Below are positions 21,014 through 28,913 of a stretch of 64,000 bases of DNA, piece by piece. Made by a program: the position numbers and the translations under genes. The notes under the pieces were generated by a model that was given only the letters and a program-made list of their open reading frames with translations, searched no databases and was not told the origin of the DNA. The stretch's first letter is position 1; every line of letters begins with the position of its first letter. This DNA is from Nocardioides limicola (GTDB lineage Bacteria; Actinomycetota; Actinomycetes; Propionibacteriales; Nocardioidaceae): positions 248,001 through 312,000 of the forward strand of contig NZ_JAERJA010000001.1 of NCBI RefSeq assembly GCF_016827675.1, in the 5' to 3' direction.

Positions 21014-21726
21014 CGGGAGATGCTGATGATGTCGATGGGGGTGGCCGGTGCGCCGCCACCAGCCGGGTGCGACCCGTCGTCACCTTCTGCGGCGACCTCC
21101 TGGATGAGGTCGACTCCCGCGGTGTCGAAGGTGCCGAAGACGGTGTAGTCCGGGGACAGCTGGGTGTCGGAGAAGACGAAGAAGAACTGTGAGCCGTTGG
21201 TGTCCGCACCGCTGTTGGCCATCGCCAGAGTGCCGGCGGGGTACGTCTCGGTCCCGGCCAACTCGTCGGCGTACCGGTAGCCGGGTCCTCCCATGCCGGT
21301 CCCGGTCGGGTCGCCGCACTGCAGGATCCCGAACGTCGGGAAGGTGGTGATCCGCGGGCACGGGGTGTCGTCGTAGAAGCCCTGCTCGGCCAAGGAGAGG
21401 AAGGAGTTGACGGTGCACGGGGTGCCGTCGGCATCGAGTGTGAGGGTGAAGTCGCCGAGGCTGGTCGAGATCGCGACCTCGACGTCACCGCTCTCGGTCG
21501 GTTCACCCGGCGGCAATGTGGCGGCCCGGGCGGCTTGACCGGATTCGGTGTAGACGCAGGTGGCGTCGGCGGCGGGCTCGGTGGGCTCGGTGGGCGGCGA
21601 CGTCTCGACCACGTCGTCGGTGGCCGTGGCCTCGGGTTCGTCGGTGTCGGCCTGGGTGCATCCGGTGAGGATCAACAGCAGGGCGGCGGGCAGGACGGCG
21701 GCGGCTCGAAGCGACATGGGGTGCAT
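21010..21726 (-). CDS. Cyclophilin-type peptidyl-prolyl isomerase, lipoprotein
   Basis: 238 residues. An N-terminal signal ends in the lipobox LILTGC, a Thr/Glu/Pro-rich linker follows, and a cyclophilin domain starts at about residue 75 (VEVAISTSLGDFTLTLDA ... GMGGPGYRYADE ... NSGADTNGSQFFFVF). It should help proteins fold at the outer face of the membrane. Two in-frame ATGs, 21726 and 21717, are both compatible with the signal. It is translationally coupled to pepN by a 4-base overlap, an odd pairing of exported and cytosolic proteins. Confidence 0.9.
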   Translation of the reverse strand: MHPMSLRAAAVLPAALLLILTGCTQADTDEPEATATDDVVETSPPTEPTEPAADATCVYTESGQAARAATLPPGEPTESGDVEVAISTSLGDFTLTLDADGTPCTVNSFLSLAEQGFYDDTPCPRITTFPTFGILQCGDPTGTGMGGPGYRYADELAGTETYPAGTLAMANSGADTNGSQFFFVFSDTQLSPDYTVFGTFDTAGVDLIQEVAAEGDDGSHPAGGGAPATPIDIISISR

Positions 21727-21769
21727 CGTAGTGCCGCGGTGGTGAGGTGGAGGTGACCCCCATGCCGGG

Positions 21770-22633
21770 TCAGTGGGCGAGGAACTCGGCGACGTTCCTG
21801 ACCCACGCCTCGGGCTGGTCGAGGTGCGTCATGTGACCGGCCTCCTCGATGACGCGCAGCCGCGTGGCCGGCACCGCCGCGTGGAGCCGCTTGGCCACCT
21901 GGACGGAGAAGCACATGTCCTGGGCCCCGTGCAGGATCAGCACGGGGCCGGGGAACGAGCGCAGCACCTCTTCGGGATCATCGGGTCGCCATGGGTGCAG
22001 CAGCCCGGCGCGGAACCCGACGATCCATTCGCCGGTGAACCGGACTCGGGAGAGTAGGTCCAGATAGTCGTCCAGCAGGTCCAGGTTCCACACGGAGGTG
22101 GGTGCGGAGTCGATCGCCCAGTTGATGGTGGCCAGAGTGTCCGGATCCGTCTCCCGGGCGACCCATCCGGGAGACGGCACAGTCATCGCGGCCCGCTGTT
22201 GGTAGTCGGGCCAGTCCTCGAGGAGCTGCCGGGCATCGGGGTAGGCCGTGGTCGAGGCGAGGATCAGCGACCGGAGCAACTCGGGGCGCGCGGCTGCCAG
22301 CAGTTGCGCGATCTGGCCGCCGGTGGAGAAGCCGAGCAGGTCCACCTGGCGGTGGCCGAGCGAGGTGATCAGGGCGACCAGGTCATCGACGACGAACTCC
22401 GGCTGGTAGCGCTGCGGTCCCAATCCGCGGGTGCTTCGCCCGCAGCCCCGCAGGTCGACCATGATCACCTGCCGGTGCCTGCCCAGTTCCTGCATCGGGG
22501 GGAGCAGGTAGCTGTGGTCCCAGTCCGGGCCACCATGCACGACCAGAAGTGGGGCCTGTCCGTCGCGCGGGGTGCCGAGCTCTCGGATGAAGAGGCTCAC
22601 CTCGCCGACCGGGATCATCCGAGTCTCTGGCAC
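21770..22633 (-). CDS. Alpha/beta hydrolase (proline iminopeptidase-like)
   Basis: 287 residues. GTG 22633 is chosen because AAGGAGGG stands 4 bases upstream on the minus strand; the next ATG is 22618. Fold motifs: oxyanion HGGPDWDHSY, the nucleophile elbow GFSTGGQ (Ser in GxSxG), a late Asp in HGAQDMCF, and the catalytic His in EEAGHMTHLDQP. Substrate unknown; similarity to prolyl iminopeptidases and haloperoxidase-like esterases. Divergent from the nuclease gene. Confidence 0.85.
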   Translation of the reverse strand: MPETRMIPVGEVSLFIRELGTPRDGQAPLLVVHGGPDWDHSYLLPPMQELGRHRQVIMVDLRGCGRSTRGLGPQRYQPEFVVDDLVALITSLGHRQVDLLGFSTGGQIAQLLAAARPELLRSLILASTTAYPDARQLLEDWPDYQQRAAMTVPSPGWVARETDPDTLATINWAIDSAPTSVWNLDLLDDYLDLLSRVRFTGEWIVGFRAGLLHPWRPDDPEEVLRSFPGPVLILHGAQDMCFSVQVAKRLHAAVPATRLRVIEEAGHMTHLDQPEAWVRNVAEFLAH

Positions 22634-22700
22634 GGACCCTCCTTGGTCTCCTCGATGCCCGACCAACCTAGCTGTCGGTGGGTTGGGCCAGACTGGGGGA

Positions 22701-23240
22701 GTGGCGAGGCGTGGGCGAGGCGGACGGCTTCTTGCGGTCCTGGTGATCGTGTTGCTGGTGGCGGCACTGGCGTGGTGGCGCGCATCATTGTCCGACCAGG
22801 TCACGCAGGTCCAGGAGACGCAGGCGGAGTACGACGCCACCGTGATCAGGGTGGTGGACGGGGACACCGTGGTCGCCGACGTCCAGGGGTTGCCGGTGCG
22901 GGTGCGGCTGATCGGGATCGACGCGCCGGAGTCGGTGCATCCGGGTGAGGAGGTGGCCTGTGCCGGTCCGGAGGCGACCGACCAGGCCCGGGAGTTGCTG
23001 CGGCCCGGAGATGCGATCGGGCTGAGCACCGATCCGAGCCAGGACCGACACGACCGCTACCAGCGGTTGTTGGCGTTCCTCACGATGCCGGACGGTCGTG
23101 ACTTCGGGGCGGCGATGATCGAGGCCGGGTACGCCGTGGAGTTCACGTTCGCCAGGCCGCACGCCCGCCAGCAGGAGTACCGGGAGCTGGAACGGCAGGC
23201 TGCTCGCGCGGGTGTCGGGATGTGGGGGAGTTGCCCCTGA
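22701..23240 (+). CDS. Membrane-anchored or secreted thermonuclease-family (SNase) nuclease
   Basis: 179 residues from GTG 22701. An Arg-rich N-terminus and one hydrophobic helix (about residues 9-27) act as a signal or anchor. The SNase-like domain follows, with VVDGDTVVADVQG, the catalytic VRLIGIDAPE, and later YQRLLAFL and AGYAVEF. Members cut DNA and RNA with calcium. A CAGACT hexamer 6 bases before GTG may be a weak -10 of a leaderless mRNA. It probably acts outside the cell. Confidence 0.85.
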   Translation: MARRGRGGRLLAVLVIVLLVAALAWWRASLSDQVTQVQETQAEYDATVIRVVDGDTVVADVQGLPVRVRLIGIDAPESVHPGEEVACAGPEATDQARELLRPGDAIGLSTDPSQDRHDRYQRLLAFLTMPDGRDFGAAMIEAGYAVEFTFARPHARQQEYRELERQAARAGVGMWGSCP

Positions 23241-23270
23241 GTGCGCCGGCCGGGGCGCCCCGTCGCCAGC

Positions 23271-24044
23271 TCAGTGAGCGGCGAGGCGGCTGTTGATCCG
23301 GCGCAGCAGCCACCGTGGGCTGAAGCCGGCGCTGGCGAGCATCAGCTTGGCCTGCCGGCCCACGGCTCGGTGCACGGGCTGGGGGAGTCGGTGCGGCTGC
23401 ACCACGTCGTACACCTCCTCGGCGACGTCCTCTGCGGTGAGCCGGATCCCCAGCGATCGGGTGGTCCCGATGTCCATCCCCTCGGTCATCGCGGTGGCCA
23501 CGAAGAGTGGCCACACGGCTCGGACCGTGATGTCGTCGGCGGCCCACTCCAGGTCGAGTGCCTCAGTGAGGCCGCGGACCGCGAACTTGCTGGCCGAGTA
23601 GGTCGCCAGTTCGGGCTGGCCGTAGATCGCGCTCGCGGAGGCGAGGTTCACCACCTGGGCGCCGGGGGTGGCCTTGAGGAACGGGTACGCCGTGTGGCAG
23701 CCGGTGAGGACGCCGTTGACGTTGACGTCGATGATCATCTGCTGGGCCTCGAGCGGGATCTCCGCGAACGGTCCGCTGCGCAGGATCCCGGCGTTGTTGA
23801 CCAGGACGTCGAGGCGTCCCTCCGATGCGCGGGTGAGCTCCTCGAGTGCCCGTTGCCATGCCTGGGGGTCGCGCACGTCGAGCTCGCCGGTGACCACGTG
23901 GTCGATCTCGGCGGCGAGAGTGGCCAGGCCGGTGGTGTCCACGTCGTAGGCTCCGACGAGGTACCCCTGACTGGCGAACTTCACGGCGATGGCGCGGCCG
24001 ATGCCGGTGGCGGCTCCGGTGATGAGGATGGCGGGGCGTGTCAT
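23271..24044 (-). CDS. Short-chain dehydrogenase/reductase (SDR)
   Basis: 257 residues with a classical SDR layout: the cofactor motif TGAATGIG (residues 10-17), NNAG (about 83), a catalytic Ser in NLASASAIYG and YxxxK as YSASK (about 151-155). Asp at the end of the second strand (GAYDVDT) suggests NAD rather than NADP preference. The C-terminal tail resembles the LRRI type seen in actinobacterial SDRs of mycolic or steroid context; the substrate cannot be set. Start ATG 24044 is fixed by the N-terminal fold. Confidence 0.88.
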   Translation of the reverse strand: MTRPAILITGAATGIGRAIAVKFASQGYLVGAYDVDTTGLATLAAEIDHVVTGELDVRDPQAWQRALEELTRASEGRLDVLVNNAGILRSGPFAEIPLEAQQMIIDVNVNGVLTGCHTAYPFLKATPGAQVVNLASASAIYGQPELATYSASKFAVRGLTEALDLEWAADDITVRAVWPLFVATAMTEGMDIGTTRSLGIRLTAEDVAEEVYDVVQPHRLPQPVHRAVGRQAKLMLASAGFSPRWLLRRINSRLAAH

Positions 24045-24114
24045 GTCAGGCAGTATTGCCGAGCAGGTGCGCCTGGGGGTGGCCGGTCCGTTCGACCGAT
24101 TCGGAGGAGAGACG

Positions 24115-24654
24115 ATGATCGAGGTGGTTGACCACGACCCGCGGTGGGCACAGGTGTTCGCTGCCGTGGCCGCCGACCTGACCGAGGCGCTGTCCGGTGT
24201 GCCGGTGGTCGCCATCGAGCACGTGGGCAGCACGGCGGTGCCGGATCTGCCGGCGAAGCCGATCATCGACATCGATGTGCTGGTGGCGACGCAGGCGGAT
24301 CTGTCGGCCGCGATCCTGGCATTGACCCGGGTGGGCTACGCGCACCGAGGGGATCTGGGCATCCCGGGACGGCACTCGATGGCCGAGCCGGACAGTCCCC
24401 GCCGCAATGTCTACATCTGCCTGGCCGATTCGCTTGCTGTGCGCAATCATCTGGCGGTCCGGGAGACGTTGCGCCGCGACCCGGCGCTGCGTCGCGAGTA
24501 CGCCGCCGAGAAGCGTCGTCTGGCCGCCTCGGTCACCGAGTTGCCGGACTACGTCGAGGGCAAGACGCCGATCCTGGCCAAGATCTTGGCGAGGGCCGGG
24601 GTGGGGGAGTCGGAGTTGGGGCACATCGCGGAGGTCAACCGCGCCCAGGGGTGA
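24115..24654 (+). CDS. GrpB-family protein (nucleotidyltransferase fold, UPF0157)
   Basis: 179 residues with EHVGSTAVPDLPAKPIIDID near residue 37, the GrpB signature that carries the nucleotidyltransferase GS and D-x-D. Stand-alone in this case; some actinobacteria fuse it to dephospho-CoA kinase. ATG 24115 is selected for the GGAGGA 7 bases upstream. The substrate is unknown. It converges with the DUF1906 gene with a 3-base gap. Confidence 0.85.
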   Translation: MIEVVDHDPRWAQVFAAVAADLTEALSGVPVVAIEHVGSTAVPDLPAKPIIDIDVLVATQADLSAAILALTRVGYAHRGDLGIPGRHSMAEPDSPRRNVYICLADSLAVRNHLAVRETLRRDPALRREYAAEKRRLAASVTELPDYVEGKTPILAKILARAGVGESELGHIAEVNRAQG

Positions 24655-24657
24655 GGT

Positions 24658-25602
24658 TCAGTACTGGTGGAACCAGCGCCCGAGGTGGGCGCCGACGCCC
24701 GGGCAGGTCAGATTGTGGTCTCGTTCGTCATCCCACCATTGGGCGAGGATCGGCTCACCTCCCTGGAAGGCGTGCTGATCGCCGTCGCAGCGGGTGAGCG
24801 CCTGCTCACGGGAGGTCTGGCCGGCGCTGCGCCATTCGGGGAGGCCGGGGGACCAGGTGCCGGCGATGTTCCGCCACAGTGACGGCACCGAGTAGATGCC
24901 GAGGCGGTAGCCGGCGTCGGTGTAGGCGCGGATGGCTCCTTCGATGACCGCCACGTTGGCAGCGGTGTCGTCGCTCCACTCCCAGTCCTTGACCGGCTCG
25001 ATGTCCAGCCAGATGGCGGGGGACTGAACGCCCACCACTCGCATGGAGTTCATGTTGAACGTGCCTTGGGCGTGCCCGGCGTTGCGGAGTCGACCGAGCG
25101 GGGTGGTCGGGTCGAACGGACCCTCATCGCCGTGCCTGGCGAGTTGCAGGTCGTCGGGGAAACTGATCACGCTGTAGACCGAGGTCATCATCTGGTGCTG
25201 TTTCGCCCAGGCCACCTGGACATCGAGGCAGGGGTTCATGAAGTAGCCGGGCCCGTTGGTGAGCCCGATGATCACGAACTCCGCCTCGTCGGTGGGCATC
25301 GGCAGGCCCTTGGTCTCGCGTTCGGGGATGCCGATGCCGGGGCGACAGTTGGGCCAGCTGACGTCACCGCCGTACACGAGGCCCTCCCGGGGTGGGATCG
25401 CGCGTCCGGGATGCTCCTGGGCGAGGCGCTCGGCCTCCTGCACCAGTTCGAACATCGGATCCGCCAGCCCATCCGCTGCGCCGGGGGCCTCGGCGAAGCC
25501 GGTGGGGAGTTCCGGATCGTCGGCGTCCACGGTGCAGGCCGAGACGACGCAGGCAGCGATCGCTGCCGCGACGGTGAGCTTGAATGCCTGGACTCGGGAC
25601 AT
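24658..25602 (-). CDS. Secreted DUF1906 (glycoside hydrolase-like) lipoprotein
   Basis: 314 residues. The signal has a membrane helix ending CVVSACTVDADD, a plausible lipobox (VSAC). The mature part begins with an acidic linker and contains the DUF1906 TIM-barrel features GGDVSWPNCRPG, EFVIIGLTNGPGY and AIWLDIEPV. The family resembles GH25 lysozyme-like folds, but enzymatic activity is rarely shown. An alternative ATG three codons upstream (25611) is possible. Confidence 0.8.
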   Translation of the reverse strand: MSRVQAFKLTVAAAIAACVVSACTVDADDPELPTGFAEAPGAADGLADPMFELVQEAERLAQEHPGRAIPPREGLVYGGDVSWPNCRPGIGIPERETKGLPMPTDEAEFVIIGLTNGPGYFMNPCLDVQVAWAKQHQMMTSVYSVISFPDDLQLARHGDEGPFDPTTPLGRLRNAGHAQGTFNMNSMRVVGVQSPAIWLDIEPVKDWEWSDDTAANVAVIEGAIRAYTDAGYRLGIYSVPSLWRNIAGTWSPGLPEWRSAGQTSREQALTRCDGDQHAFQGGEPILAQWWDDERDHNLTCPGVGAHLGRWFHQY

Positions 25603-25640
25603 TGGTCCCATTGTGGCGCATGGACACGCGTTGGGCGGGC

Positions 25641-26831
25641 TCAGGAGGTCAGGGACCTGGCGGCGATACGTTCCCCGAGGTCTTCGAGTTCGTCGAGCAG
25701 GTCGCTGGTGCCCCAGATCTGGTTGCGGGTCCGGGTGGTCAACGGACGGATCACCCCCGCGCCTGCCAGTCGATCGATGGCGCGATAGGTCGCAGGCGTT
25801 GACAGCCGAAGACGTGATTCGATGTCCTCGGCGATGAAGATCGGCGTCGTGGCCAACGCGGCCAGGAGCGCCGCGGAGGAGCTTCCCGCACGGGGCCGCC
25901 CAGCCATCTCGCGCCATTGCTCGGGCATGGCGGCGAGTCGGGCACCCGTCACAGCGGCTTCCTCGGAGGCCACGATCGACGAACGGGCGAACGCACTGAT
26001 GATCGGACCTGCGTCCCCGGCGCGATACTGGTTCAGGGTGGCGAAGTACTCCTCGCGGCGGGCGACGAGGGCGGACGCGATCGGCACGACCACGTGTCGC
26101 GCCACGCCCCTGGTGCGGATCACGGCGGACGCCAGGGCTCGGCCCACCCGGCCGTTTCCGTCGGTGAAGGGGTGGATCGATTCGAACTGAGCGTGGGCGA
26201 TGGAGGCCTGGACGATCACCGGCAGGTCGCTGCGCGTCGCGAACCGCACCAGGTCGTCCATGAGCCCCGGCACCAGACCCGGCGGTGGCGGCACGTACAG
26301 CGCATGGCGCGGTGAGTGGTTGGAGCCGCCGATCCAGTTCTGCATGTCGCGCCACCGACCGGCGTACGGCTGCTCGATTGGGTCATCGGCCATCAGGCGA
26401 CGGTGGGCACCGGTGATCCGGGCGGTGTCGAGGGGACCCGCCAGCAGTCGGTCGATCGCCCCGGCGGCCGCCACCATGGCCGTCGCTGAGGAGTTCGACC
26501 TGACCCCATGCATGGCCCGGGCGAAGTCCTCGATGCTGGCGTTCTCGTGCTCGATCTTGGATGAGGCGACCGACTCTGCGCGCAGCAACAGGGTCGCCAG
26601 GGGGAGCAGGGGCTCGCCACTGGTCTCGTCGAGCCGCACGATCGTCCGCACCGCGTGATCGCACTCCGCCAGCAGGTCGTTGGGAACCGTGGGGTCGAGG
26701 GGTTCGATGTGCGGAGGAATCGAGACCGCGATCTCGCGCAGCGTCCGATCTGCCATGGTGCCGCCTCGATGTGTCTGTCGCCAGGCAACCGTCTGCTGCT
26801 GATGCGGGGGCACCACCACTCTCGGCCCCAT
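25641..26831 (-). CDS. Fic-domain AMP-transferase family protein with C-terminal winged HTH
   Basis: 396 residues. The N-terminal region has a possible alpha-inhibitory motif at 90-95 (SSKIEH), where the usual Gly/Asn after Glu is His. The core Fic motif HPFTDGNGRVGR starts at His220 and is complete. The last 80 residues look like a winged helix (STPATYRAIDRLAGAGVIRPL). Such class II Fic proteins transfer AMP to proteins; targets are unknown. ATG 26831 has GGAGAGAGG 7 bases upstream. The 60 bases before the gene are unusually AT-rich for this window. Confidence 0.88.
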   Translation of the reverse strand: MGPRVVVPPHQQQTVAWRQTHRGGTMADRTLREIAVSIPPHIEPLDPTVPNDLLAECDHAVRTIVRLDETSGEPLLPLATLLLRAESVASSKIEHENASIEDFARAMHGVRSNSSATAMVAAAGAIDRLLAGPLDTARITGAHRRLMADDPIEQPYAGRWRDMQNWIGGSNHSPRHALYVPPPPGLVPGLMDDLVRFATRSDLPVIVQASIAHAQFESIHPFTDGNGRVGRALASAVIRTRGVARHVVVPIASALVARREEYFATLNQYRAGDAGPIISAFARSSIVASEEAAVTGARLAAMPEQWREMAGRPRAGSSSAALLAALATTPIFIAEDIESRLRLSTPATYRAIDRLAGAGVIRPLTTRTRNQIWGTSDLLDELEDLGERIAARSLTS

Positions 26832-26941
26832 GAGAGCACCTCTCTCCGTATGGCCAGTTAACATCTATAAATGAGAATAGCGTACGGATGTTCTCAGTTG
26901 GTCGTTCCGGTGTCAGCAGGAGGCTGACGGGGGATCGTCCT

Positions 26942-27988
26942 TCATCGGGCAGATGCGGGGGTTGGCCGCACCCCGGTTAGGGGCCCGGGATACTGCGCGT
27001 GAACATCGCCATCGACCAGGCGCCAGCAGAAGTCGTTCATTTCGGCCGCAGAGGGAGCGTGCCGGGCGAGGATGCCCGCCACCGCAGCTGGCACATTCTG
27101 CGGGATGTTCCCGCTCGCACACTGGCGCACGTAGGCGTTGCGTGCAGCAGGATCGCTGCTGGCTGGCGCTGGCAAACCACACGCCGTGGTGACCAGCCAG
27201 TTCACCAGACGCATCGCCGCGTAGTCGGCATCGTGGTGGATGTTCTGGGTGACGAAGTCGCGCTCGGGGGCGGACAGGTCGAACCGCGGCGAGGTGGCCA
27301 GCCCGAAGTCGACGAGGTAGATCTGATCGTCGTCGGCCCGCATGTTGCCGAAGTGTCCGTCCATATGCAGCACCTCGCGGCGACGCAGGAACGCGACAGC
27401 CTCGAAGAGTTGCCGCTCGAACGTCTCGGCATTGTCCAACGGGTCGTTCAGCCGGTCGACCAGTCGGTCGGGGAGGGGCTCGAAGAAGAGCACGAGGCTC
27501 GAACTCGCGCCGGCCAACTCCTCGAAGCGGGTCCGGACCGCCGGGTCGCCACCGAACTGGGCGACGACCGCCTCGATGTCCTGGTGCTCGGACGCGACGG
27601 GTGGGCGGCCCGGGAGCACCCGCCAGTGGTGCAGCAGGGCGAAGGCCTCGGACTCACCGCTGAGAACTCCCTCGGTGATGTTGATGTTCGCGGCCAGCTC
27701 GCGCCACGCGCCGAAGCCCGGCCCTGCGAGACGGTGCATGCCGTACTGGCAGGAGGTCGGCAGGTGAAACAGGTTCGCGGTGCTGTGCGGATGCGCCAGT
27801 TCACGGTCGGTGATCGGAACCCGTTTGGCAAACACTGTGATGCCGTCGATGTCGAACACCGAGGTGCCACCGCCCACGCCCACAGCCCTGGTGGGCCCAG
27901 CATCAAGGAACGCGGCGAGCTCGTCGTCGCTGCGGCCGGCGAGCGACGCTGACACGAGGTTGTGACGGACGCGTCGGGTGCTGAGCAT
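26942..27988 (-). CDS. Orphan protein-kinase-like protein
   Basis: 348 residues from ATG 27988. A Gly-rich loop (GVGGGTS, 37-43), a Lys in VFAKR (55), HMDGHFGN (208-215) resembling the HxDxxxxN catalytic loop, and VDFGLA (227) for metal binding all fit a kinase or aminoglycoside-phosphotransferase fold. No membrane segment is seen. It lies between the fic gene and a toxin-antitoxin pair, so a role in defence or growth control is possible but inferred. CAGAAT lies 6 bases before the ATG, a weak leaderless -10. It is not HipA: no HipA N-terminal domain is present. Confidence 0.65.
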   Translation of the reverse strand: MLSTRRVRHNLVSASLAGRSDDELAAFLDAGPTRAVGVGGGTSVFDIDGITVFAKRVPITDRELAHPHSTANLFHLPTSCQYGMHRLAGPGFGAWRELAANINITEGVLSGESEAFALLHHWRVLPGRPPVASEHQDIEAVVAQFGGDPAVRTRFEELAGASSSLVLFFEPLPDRLVDRLNDPLDNAETFERQLFEAVAFLRRREVLHMDGHFGNMRADDDQIYLVDFGLATSPRFDLSAPERDFVTQNIHHDADYAAMRLVNWLVTTACGLPAPASSDPAARNAYVRQCASGNIPQNVPAAVAGILARHAPSAAEMNDFCWRLVDGDVHAQYPGPLTGVRPTPASAR

Positions 27989-28158
27989 CACGCCATTCTG
28001 CCCGTCACGGAGGAACTGGACGCGAGGCAGCACTCGGGGTGGATCGTGTCTTGGGACGTTCAGGGCGACCTGACGGTTCGGCCGTATCAGAGGTGCTCCC
28101 TGATGAGCGCATGTCCATCGGTGCAAGGGCGAGGTCGCGTTTTGCCCAATGTTTTGGC

Positions 28159-28164
28159 TACACT
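28159..28164 (+). promoter_or_regulatory. -10 element of the phd-relE operon
   Basis: TACACT ends 6 bases before ATG 28171. A leaderless antitoxin mRNA is likely. An in-frame ATG at 28165 would lie inside the promoter spacing and is less probable. Confidence 0.5.
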
Positions 28165-28170
28165 ATGGGC

Positions 28171-28440
28171 ATGACTGCTGTACCCCTAGGCGACGCGCGC
28201 GACCGGCTCTCCGAGTATGTCTCGGAGGTCGAACGCACCCATCAACGCGTGACAATCACCCGTCACGGTCGCCCGGCCGCGGTCCTCATCTCCGTCGACG
28301 ATCTCGCCGCCTTCGAGGAGACCCTGGAGATCCTTGGAACACCTGGCGCTGCCGAAGCCGTCAATGAGGGCCTCGCCGACGCCGCCGCGGGCCGCTTCGC
28401 CGACAACGACGCACTCAAGTCCCGCTACGGGATCGCCTGA
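28171..28440 (+). CDS. Phd/YefM-family antitoxin
   Basis: 89 residues. The N-terminal PhdYeFM DNA-binding part is recognisable (VPLGDARDRLSEYVSEVERTH, then RVTITRHGRPAAVLISVDD). The acidic C-terminus would wrap the toxin. It is adjacent to the relE gene without spacing (stop at 28440, GTG at 28441), the usual antitoxin-first order. It should neutralise the toxin and repress the operon. Confidence 0.9.
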   Translation: MTAVPLGDARDRLSEYVSEVERTHQRVTITRHGRPAAVLISVDDLAAFEETLEILGTPGAAEAVNEGLADAAAGRFADNDALKSRYGIA

Positions 28441-28710
28441 GTGGCGGAGCGGTACTCGATCCGAGTCACGGCTCGAGCCGAACGCGATCTGCAGCGGTTG
28501 CCAGAGATGATCGCCACGGCCTGCGCCGAGTTCATCTTCGGGTCTCTCGCTGACAATCCACAGCGGGTAGGCAAACCCCTCCGCGGCGAACTCGCCGGCC
28601 TGCACGCTGCTCGCCGAGGTGATTACCGGGTGATCTACGGCGTCGTTGATCACGCCCGCACGGTGGAGATCGTGCACATAGACCGACGCAGCGACGTCTA
28701 CAGGCGATGA
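28441..28710 (+). CDS. RelE/ParE-family toxin
   Basis: 89 residues with the RelE fold signature: YSIRVTARAERDLQRLP at the start, then GLHAARRGDYRVIYGVVD and a C-terminal VHIDRRSDVYRR. RelE toxins cut mRNA on ribosomes. The basic C-terminal residues (HIDRR...YRR) fit a ribosome-dependent RNase rather than a gyrase poison. A 6-bp hairpin (28710-28727) follows the stop. Confidence 0.9.
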   Translation: MAERYSIRVTARAERDLQRLPEMIATACAEFIFGSLADNPQRVGKPLRGELAGLHAARRGDYRVIYGVVDHARTVEIVHIDRRSDVYRR

Positions 28711-28758
28711 GGACGCTTCGCCGTCCTGAAGTCGAGGCCTCAACGGTGTGTGTGCACG

Positions 28759-28820
28759 TTCGTCGCTGCGGTGGGGTAGTGGACAGGAATGTGCGTGGTT
28801 GATTCATCTGATGCGATACG
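28759..28820 (+). repeat. Left copy of an imperfect 62-bp direct repeat
   Basis: This stretch matches 33872-33934 at 52 of 62 positions with one gap. Shared blocks are TTCGTCG, GGGGTAGTGG and GATTCATCTGATGC. A short GTAGTGGACAG inside it recurs at 28825-28835. The two copies bracket argS and the recombinase genes and may be the ends or att sites of an integrative element. Confidence 0.65.
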
Positions 28821-28901
28821 ACGAGTAGTGGACAGCCTGCGTATCAAGAGTCGACGTATAGGCAGGTTTGAGCCCGGGCGAACTTTGCGGATCCGCCCTT
28901 C

Positions 28902-28907
28902 TACGCT
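28902..28907 (+). promoter_or_regulatory. -10 element for leaderless argS
   Basis: TACGCT ends 6 bases before ATG 28914; no RBS is present in the intervening TCCTCC. Confidence 0.45.
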
Positions 28908-28913
28908 TCCTCC

